A stretch of 64,000 bases of DNA. Origin: Sphingomonas sp. M1-B02 (GTDB lineage: Bacteria; Pseudomonadota; Alphaproteobacteria; Sphingomonadales; Sphingomonadaceae). The notes beneath the pieces are model-generated. The model was not told the DNA's origin and did not search any database. It worked only from the letters and a program-made list of their open reading frames with translations. The DNA lies in contig NZ_CP110679.1 of NCBI RefSeq assembly GCF_026167525.1, positions 372,001 to 436,000 on the forward strand. The letters are read 5' to 3'. The position numbers and the translations under genes are program-made. The number at the start of each line of letters is the position of its first letter. Within the stretch, counting starts at the first letter, position 1. Below, piece by piece: positions 58,728 through 64,000 of the stretch.

Positions 58728-60308
58728 ATGACAAAAGTCCTGCCGTTCTCGGGCTGGAAGCAGGATCTGCCAGCGTCGATCGTCGTCGCGCTGGTGGCGC
58801 TTCCACTCTGTCTCGGCGTCGCGCTCGCGTCGGGCGCGCCGCTCTTTTCGGGGCTGATCGCCGGCATCGTCGGCGGTATCGTCGTCGGCTTCCTGTCCAA
58901 ATCGCCGCTCTCGGTGAGCGGTCCCGCCGCGGGTTTGACGACCATCGTCTTCGCCGCAATCGAACGGCTGCCGAGCTTCGAGGCGTTCCTGCTCGCGGTC
59001 GCGCTGGCGGGCATTCTGCAGATGATCTTCTCGCTGTCTCGCGGCGGCGTGCTGGCGGAGTTCGTGCCGTCCTCGGTCATCACCGGCATGCTCGCGGCGA
59101 TCGGACTCATCCTGATCCTGAAGCAAATCCCCCATGCGATCGGCTATGATGGCGATCCCGGGGGCGATTTCAGCTTCGCCCAGGTCGACGGGTTCAACAC
59201 GATCAGCGCCATCTTCTACAGTTTCGCGACCCATTTGACTGCCGGGGCGCTGATCATCTCGGCCGCGTCGATGGCCTTCCTGTTCTGGTGGGACGCGAAA
59301 CGGCCGAAAGACGGGCCGCTGAAACTGCTTCCGGGGCCGCTGGTTGTGGTCGTCGGTGCCGTCGCCCTCAACGCCCTGTTCGGCGTAATCGCTCCGGGGC
59401 TGTACCTGCGGGCCGAGCATCTGGTCCAGGTCCCAATCGCCGAAGGATTGGGCGGCTTCCTCCGCCTGTTCACCTTCCCCGACTTCGGGCAGATCGGCAA
59501 CTCGGCCGTCTGGACCGTGGCAGTCACGCTCGCCATCGTCGCAAGCCTCGAATCGCTACTGAGCGTGAAAGCAGTGGACGAACTCGACACGCGCCGTCGC
59601 ACTACCGACAAGAATCGCGAGCTGTTCGCGCAGGGCAGCGGCAACCTGATATCCGGCCTGATCGGCGGTCTGCCGGTAACGTCGGTGATCGTTCGCTCCT
59701 CGGCGAACGTCGATGCCGGCGCCAACAGCAAGCTATCGACGATGCTGCATGGCTCCTGGCTGTTGTTGTCGGTACTGTTGATCCCGTTCCTGCTGAACCT
59801 GATTCCGCTCGCGGTCCTCGCCGCGGTGCTCATCCAGACCGGATATAAGCTCACCAAGCCATCGCTCTACGCCAAGCGTTGGAAACAGGGCCTGACGCAA
59901 TTCGTACCGTTCGTGGCGACCGTCGCTGCTATCTTGTTCACCGATCTGCTGGTGGGCATCGCCATCGGTCTGGCGATTGGCTTCATGTTCGTTATCGCCC
60001 GCAACTTCCGCCCGGCGCTCGTGCTGGTCGATGACGGGCGCGGCAATGTGATGATCCGCGCGCGGCGCAATCTGTACTTCATCCACAAATATGAACTGCA
60101 AAAGTGCCTGAACGCGGTTCCGGAGGGATCGAATCTGCTGATCGACCTGTCCGGCACGTCCTACGTAGACCTCGACAATATCGACATCATCAACGCGTTC
60201 GTTCGCGGCGCCGACTTCAAGGACATTCGAGTCCTGGTCCGCGGCGATATCGCCGAACGCAGCGCGCCGCTCATCAACGCGCCGCGTAGGGAGCTGGTAC
60301 ATATATGA
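58728..60308 (+). CDS. SulP family inorganic anion transporter (probable bicarbonate)
   Basis: 526 aa, about 11-12 helices with SulP signatures: LPASIVVALVALPLCLGVAL, SPLSVSGPAAGLTTIVFAAI, AVDELDTRRRTTDKNRELFA, and QGSGNLISGLIGGLPVTSVI followed by VRSSANVDAGANSKLSTMLH; it ends in a STAS-like cytoplasmic region (about 435-520, NLYFIHKYELQKCLNAVPEG, LLIDLSGTSYVDLDNIDIIN). Flanking carbonic anhydrases point to bicarbonate rather than sulfate, as in SulP-carbonic anhydrase pairs of other bacteria. The stop overlaps the second carbonic anhydrase as ATGA. Confidence 0.9.
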   Translation: MTKVLPFSGWKQDLPASIVVALVALPLCLGVALASGAPLFSGLIAGIVGGIVVGFLSKSPLSVSGPAAGLTTIVFAAIERLPSFEAFLLAVALAGILQMIFSLSRGGVLAEFVPSSVITGMLAAIGLILILKQIPHAIGYDGDPGGDFSFAQVDGFNTISAIFYSFATHLTAGALIISAASMAFLFWWDAKRPKDGPLKLLPGPLVVVVGAVALNALFGVIAPGLYLRAEHLVQVPIAEGLGGFLRLFTFPDFGQIGNSAVWTVAVTLAIVASLESLLSVKAVDELDTRRRTTDKNRELFAQGSGNLISGLIGGLPVTSVIVRSSANVDAGANSKLSTMLHGSWLLLSVLLIPFLLNLIPLAVLAAVLIQTGYKLTKPSLYAKRWKQGLTQFVPFVATVAAILFTDLLVGIAIGLAIGFMFVIARNFRPALVLVDDGRGNVMIRARRNLYFIHKYELQKCLNAVPEGSNLLIDLSGTSYVDLDNIDIINAFVRGADFKDIRVLVRGDIAERSAPLINAPRRELVHI

Positions 60309-60922
60309 ACGACGAAACCCTGCTGCTGCTGGCCAACAAGGCCTGGGCAACCCAGCTGAAGGACGAGCGGCCCGATTATTTCGTCCGTCAGGCAGCCGAT
60401 CAGAACCCCAACTTCCTGTGGATCGGCTGTTCCGACAGCCGGGTAGCCCCGGATCAGATCACCAATTCCCCGCCGGGGGTGATGTCGATCCATCGCAACG
60501 TCGCCAATCTGGTGCACGAGGATGACGACAATCTGATGGCCGTCCTTCAGATCGCGATCGAAAAGAGCAAGGTCAGCCACATCATCCTGTGCGGACATGA
60601 CGGCTGCGGCGGCGTCGCCCACGGGATGAACCGTGACGCGACAGGCGCGGTTGCCCACTGGGTGCGCGACGTAGGGGAGCTCAGCGATCGCCACCGCACG
60701 GAACTGGAGGTGCTGGGCGAACGCGAGCGGATCGACCGGCTGGTGGAGCTCAACGTCTCCGAGCAGCTCGATCGCCTTTCCCGCTTGCCGATTGTCCGGG
60801 CCGCATTTGAACGCGGGCAGGAGGTCATGCTCCACGGCTGGGTTTATTCGCTGACCGACGGCCTGCTGAGAACCGTACGGACGATCGCTGCCACCGACCT
60901 CCTCCAAGAGCAGCCGGGATAG
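60305..60922 (+). CDS. Beta-carbonic anhydrase (second copy, Can-type)
   Basis: 205-aa beta-class enzyme with zinc ligands Cys42 (IGCSDSRVAPDQI), His98 and Cys101 (CGHDGCGGVAHG). Only distantly related to the copy at 57,962, and typical of the E. coli Can subgroup. Translationally coupled to the SulP transporter gene. Confidence 0.94.
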   Translation: MNDETLLLLANKAWATQLKDERPDYFVRQAADQNPNFLWIGCSDSRVAPDQITNSPPGVMSIHRNVANLVHEDDDNLMAVLQIAIEKSKVSHIILCGHDGCGGVAHGMNRDATGAVAHWVRDVGELSDRHRTELEVLGERERIDRLVELNVSEQLDRLSRLPIVRAAFERGQEVMLHGWVYSLTDGLLRTVRTIAATDLLQEQPG

Positions 60923-61048
60923 CGCACGAAGCGAGTCGGTCGCACTAGAGCCAGCAAGGTGGGCGGACGCGACGCGTTAGCGGCGGGAGCCGCGATGTCC
61001 GCACGGGTGCGGCTGCGCTTGATGAGCGGCCGAGGCAGCGACGACAGA

Positions 61049-62956
61049 TCAGCGGGGCGCAAAAATTTCGTCGAGCCGCGCACGCGCACCAGCCACGGGT
61101 TCGAGATGCGGGAAGCGATGGCCGCTATGATAGAGGATTGCGATATCGCGCGGCCTCGCCTGCGGTCGCGCCCGCACCCTCAGATGAAGGGGAGCGCCGT
61201 CACATGCTGCGTCGATGGCCTTGCCGATCCGGCGCGCGTCATATTCGTCGCCCTGCACTCGTTCGATTCTTGCACCGGAAGTCAGTCCTGCGTGAAACGC
61301 CGCGCTGCCCCACATTACCTCCTGTATCGTACCGTCGGCTCCGATGTTGAGGCCGATCGAGAAGCGCATGTCTAGCTGCTGCGCCAAGGCGTCGTATCGC
61401 TTGCAAAAATCGTTGCGATAACGGCGATAGACCAGCCGGTAGCCGCCGCGCTCCAGTCCTTCGAGCGGCGCGCCAGGTTTGCGGCTGCGCAGTTCGTGGG
61501 TGAGCAGCGACGCCCAGTCATGATCGACGATGCCGCCGAGGGTCCGCACGACGTCGCCGAAATCATAGGTGCGGGTGACCATGCTGCCATCGTCCACCCC
61601 GAAGAAGGCGGCGGCGAAATCGTCAAGCGAGCGCGTATCACCAGAGCGCTCGCGGATCAGCGTATCGACTGCGAGCCACAGCAACTGGCCCTCGGAATAA
61701 TAATCCTCGCTGCGCTGCCAGCTGGGCCAGGGAAGGGGCGCACGGCTGGCGATCACCGGATCGCGCGTCGTATCGGCCATCGTCCGCCACAGGCCGCCGG
61801 GCCGCACATCATAGGTGGCGGCGACCTTGGCAAGCGCCTGCAACGCCATGTCGGTCGACCAAAGCCCCGCGCGCGCGGTGAGGACATGCCCCCAATATTG
61901 GGTCTGCCCTTCATAGACCCACATCAGGTCGTTGCGGATCGGCTCTTCGAAGCTGGGTGCCCAGGAATCGGCGGCGCGGCGGAACTTGCCATTCCAGCTA
62001 TGTATGAATTCGTGTGCGAACACGTCGCGCTTGGGGAGATTGGCGTCCCATTCACGGAAATAATCGGGCGGGACGACGATCTCGGCCGAGCGATGATGCT
62101 CGACTCCGCCCCCGCCCAGCTCTTCGCTGAGCGCGACAAGAAAGCGGTAGCGATCGTAATGGCGCGATGCGAACAGCTGCGTTGCCTGATCGACGAGCGC
62201 GGTCTTGAGCGCCAGTTGCCCGGACGAAGCCTGGAGGTCGGCGCCGTCATGGCCGTACAGGCTCAGCCTCACCGTGCCTTCGCCGTCGAGCGGGATCTCC
62301 TGCGCGAAGCGGCCGGCCATTACCGGCGAATCGACCAGAACGTCGAGAGGCACGGGCTCGAACTCGACCGTCGGCCCGTCTTCGGTGCGCGCATCCAGCA
62401 CAGTCGAGAACATCCACCCTTCGGGCAAGACAAGCGTCGCTCGGATCTGGATGCCGCGCGAATAATAGCCGGCCGGATAGAGCAGCATCCGGCCCCATTG
62501 CAGGTTCGACAGATCCGACGTGACGACGACGTCGCCCTGATTGGAAGTCGAGGGAGAGAGGAACTGGAAGTCGACCTCCAGCGCCGCCACGCCACCGGGC
62601 ACGTCGATATGAAAGGCGTAGACTTCAACCGGATCGCGCCGCCAATCGAGCAGAACTTCCCCGGCCATGATCTGGAGCCCCGCAAACAGCTCGAGCGGAT
62701 TCTGAGGCGAATGATAGCCCGGCATCCATTTGGGATAGAGCAGGACCATCGGCCCGGGTCCGGCGACCGGGAGCGTCAGATGGCCATGCAGAATGCCGCG
62801 ATCGGTGTCTGTCGCGTCGATGTTGAGCGCGAGTTGCCCCGGATAGGGCACGTCGCGCGGCTTCGGGATCGGGGGAGATTGCGCATCGGCGCATGGCGGC
62901 GCCGCGCCGTTGGAAGGACGGGCGAGTGCGCCGATAAATTCCTCGGACTTCTGCAT
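61049..62956 (-). CDS. M61 family metallopeptidase (glycyl aminopeptidase-like)
   Basis: 635 aa: an N-terminal beta-sandwich domain (about 38-215, GHLTLPVAGPGPMVLLYPKW), a thermolysin-like catalytic domain with the zinc site HEFIHSWNGKFRR (around residue 317) and downstream glutamate in LMWVYEGQTQYWG, and a C-terminal PDZ-like domain (SIGLNIGADGTIQEVMWGSA). No obvious signal peptide is visible, unlike many M61 proteins, so a start further upstream or export by another route is possible. It follows the small membrane protein at 62,970 by 13 bp, likely in one operon. Confidence 0.88.
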   Translation of the reverse strand: MQKSEEFIGALARPSNGAAPPCADAQSPPIPKPRDVPYPGQLALNIDATDTDRGILHGHLTLPVAGPGPMVLLYPKWMPGYHSPQNPLELFAGLQIMAGEVLLDWRRDPVEVYAFHIDVPGGVAALEVDFQFLSPSTSNQGDVVVTSDLSNLQWGRMLLYPAGYYSRGIQIRATLVLPEGWMFSTVLDARTEDGPTVEFEPVPLDVLVDSPVMAGRFAQEIPLDGEGTVRLSLYGHDGADLQASSGQLALKTALVDQATQLFASRHYDRYRFLVALSEELGGGGVEHHRSAEIVVPPDYFREWDANLPKRDVFAHEFIHSWNGKFRRAADSWAPSFEEPIRNDLMWVYEGQTQYWGHVLTARAGLWSTDMALQALAKVAATYDVRPGGLWRTMADTTRDPVIASRAPLPWPSWQRSEDYYSEGQLLWLAVDTLIRERSGDTRSLDDFAAAFFGVDDGSMVTRTYDFGDVVRTLGGIVDHDWASLLTHELRSRKPGAPLEGLERGGYRLVYRRYRNDFCKRYDALAQQLDMRFSIGLNIGADGTIQEVMWGSAAFHAGLTSGARIERVQGDEYDARRIGKAIDAACDGAPLHLRVRARPQARPRDIAILYHSGHRFPHLEPVAGARARLDEIFAPR

Positions 62957-62969
62957 CTGCGCCGCTCCG

Positions 62970-63506
62970 TCAGTCGCCCGAAGAAGGCCGCTCGGCCGCC
63001 GGTGCGCGACGAGCGATCAGCACGCCTGCGACCAATGCCGAAAGCAGGCCGGCGACGGCGACCTTCTTGGCAAAGCCGGTCTTGTTGAAGGCGAGTTCGG
63101 AACGGATGCCCATCTCGGCCGGAATATTGGGGATGCGGGCATGGGCGAGGTCGTCGACCACGCCCTCGACGACATTCACCCGGTCTGCGCCGAGCAGGAG
63201 CAGCCAGTGGATCCAGTTGGACTCGCTCCAGCGGAAGGCCAGCCGGCGCATCATTCCGCTGAGCCCGCTCGGCGGGGTTGACGTGCCGACCACTGCGGGC
63301 TGGCGGATATGCTCGATCGACTGGAGGATTTCGACAGCGGGTTGCTGGACCGGCGGGCGGACCCAATTCTTTGTCAGTCCCGGATCGTTCGCGCGGTCGC
63401 GGATCGGGTAGGTGGGGTCGTTCCGGGGGTCGGCGTCGACGCCCCAGCCGATGATGCCGGAAGTATCCAGCAGATTGCGGCCCTCGCTCTTCACGGGGAG
63501 ATTCAT
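62970..63506 (-). CDS. Small membrane-anchored protein of unknown function
   Basis: 178 aa (MNLPVKSEGRNLLDTSGIIG). Mostly soluble, with a C-terminal transmembrane helix (about 150-167, KKVAVAGLLSALVAGVLIAR). The middle (MMRRLAFRWSESNWIHWLLL) is amphipathic. The start at 63506 has AGGAG seven bases upstream; it lies 13 bp after the alcohol dehydrogenase gene, so these are probably co-transcribed. No family recognised. Confidence 0.65.
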   Translation of the reverse strand: MNLPVKSEGRNLLDTSGIIGWGVDADPRNDPTYPIRDRANDPGLTKNWVRPPVQQPAVEILQSIEHIRQPAVVGTSTPPSGLSGMMRRLAFRWSESNWIHWLLLLGADRVNVVEGVVDDLAHARIPNIPAEMGIRSELAFNKTGFAKKVAVAGLLSALVAGVLIARRAPAAERPSSGD

Positions 63507-63519
63507 CGTCCGCTCCTGA

Positions 63520-63999
63520 TCATGCGCCATTGGGAACCAGCACCGGCTTGATGCAGCCGTCCAGCTTGGCCGCGAAGATGTGATAGGCGTCGGCGACATC
63601 CTCCAGCGGCACGCGATGCGTGATCATTCCCTTGGGATCGATGTTGCCCAGGCGGACATGCTCGATCAGCCGCGGCAGCAGCCGCTTCACCGACGCCTGG
63701 TTGGCGCGGATCGTCAGCCCCTTGTTCACGACATTGCCGACCGGGACCATGTTGCCGGTGGGGCCATAGACGCCGACGATCGAGACGATGCCGCCCTTCT
63801 TGACCGAATTGATCGCCCAGTGGAGCGGGATCGCCGAGCCCGCCTCGAGCTTGAGCTTGGTGCCGAACAAGGTGTGGAGGAAATTGCCCTTGGCATCGCC
63901 GCCGACGCAGTCGATCGCGACATCGGCGCCGAGCCCGTCGGTCGTCTTCTTCATGAAGACCACGACATCGTCGACCTCCTTGAAGTTATAGACTTCGGC
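63520..63999 (-). CDS. Zinc-type alcohol dehydrogenase, 5' end outside window
   Basis: C-terminal 160 residues of a medium-chain dehydrogenase; the reading frame runs off the right edge. The Rossmann end GADVAIDCVGGDAKGNFLHT and the C-terminal region KGGIVSIVGVYGPTGNMVPV, then GNVVNKGLTIRANQASVKRL and PLEDVADAYHIFAAKLDGCI, resemble glutathione-independent formaldehyde dehydrogenase-like enzymes. The catalytic zinc site is not visible, so the substrate cannot be named. Confidence 0.85.
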   Translation of the reverse strand, partial: AEVYNFKEVDDVVVFMKKTTDGLGADVAIDCVGGDAKGNFLHTLFGTKLKLEAGSAIPLHWAINSVKKGGIVSIVGVYGPTGNMVPVGNVVNKGLTIRANQASVKRLLPRLIEHVRLGNIDPKGMITHRVPLEDVADAYHIFAAKLDGCIKPVLVPNGA

Positions 64000-64000
64000 C

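Overview
The window is a high-GC alphaproteobacterial chromosome segment, most likely from a Sphingomonas-like aerobic anoxygenic phototroph. The family assignments, the gene order, the oxygen-dependent acsF cyclase and the 5-aminolevulinate synthase hemA all point that way. About 40 kb (roughly 11.4-52.4 kb) is a nearly complete photosynthesis gene cluster (PGC).

Left flank (1-11.3 kb): the end of a TonB-dependent receptor, a GH144/glycoamylase-type lipoprotein and a large discoidin-domain glycosidase-like protein form a probable glucan-uptake locus. Then come a DUF6894 protein, a Crp/Fnr regulator, a membrane protein, ispH (isoprenoid supply) and a DUF2189 membrane protein.

PGC, left half, mostly plus strand: tspO (minus), bchI-bchD-bchO with a 43-residue membrane ORF, crtD-crtC (minus), crtF, bchC-bchX-bchY-bchZ, pufB-pufA-pufL-pufM-pufC, a 27-bp tandem-repeat ORF and a DUF3422 gene. 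PGC, right half, minus strand and listed in transcription order: bchF-bchN-bchB-bchH-bchL-bchM-lhaA-puhA-puhB-puhC-orf98-acsF-puhE-hemA. Divergent from bchF on the plus strand are ppaA/aerR, ppsR, bchG, a pucC-like transporter gene, bchP, a second tspO and an 84-residue ORF. The cluster encodes Mg-chelatase, methyltransferase, cyclase, dark protochlorophyllide reductase, chlorophyllide reductase and the tail-adding steps, plus the reaction centre and LH1. Phytoene synthase and desaturase genes are not in the window. Genes are tightly packed, many with ATGA/GTGA overlaps.

Regulation: PpsR/CrtJ-type operators (TGT-N12-ACA or one-base variants) lie upstream of DUF2189-ispH, between tspO and bchI, between crtD and crtF, upstream of bchC, between bchF and ppaA (a fused double site), upstream of bchG, and upstream of a membrane-anchored cytochrome c gene beyond the PGC. 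This suggests one light/oxygen regulon reaching past both cluster edges.

The most unusual sequence features are palindromic repeat elements carried in frame inside three bacteriochlorophyll genes: bchD and bchB (the same element family) and bchH (a different family). All three appear as low-complexity peptide inserts in otherwise normal enzymes.

Right flank (52.4-64 kb): an AraC regulator, a FixL-like histidine kinase, a divergent OmpR-type regulator/kinase pair, a carbonic anhydrase-SulP transporter-carbonic anhydrase group (possible inorganic-carbon handling), an M61 peptidase, a small membrane protein and the end of a zinc-type alcohol dehydrogenase. No rRNA, tRNA, CRISPR array or transposase gene was seen.
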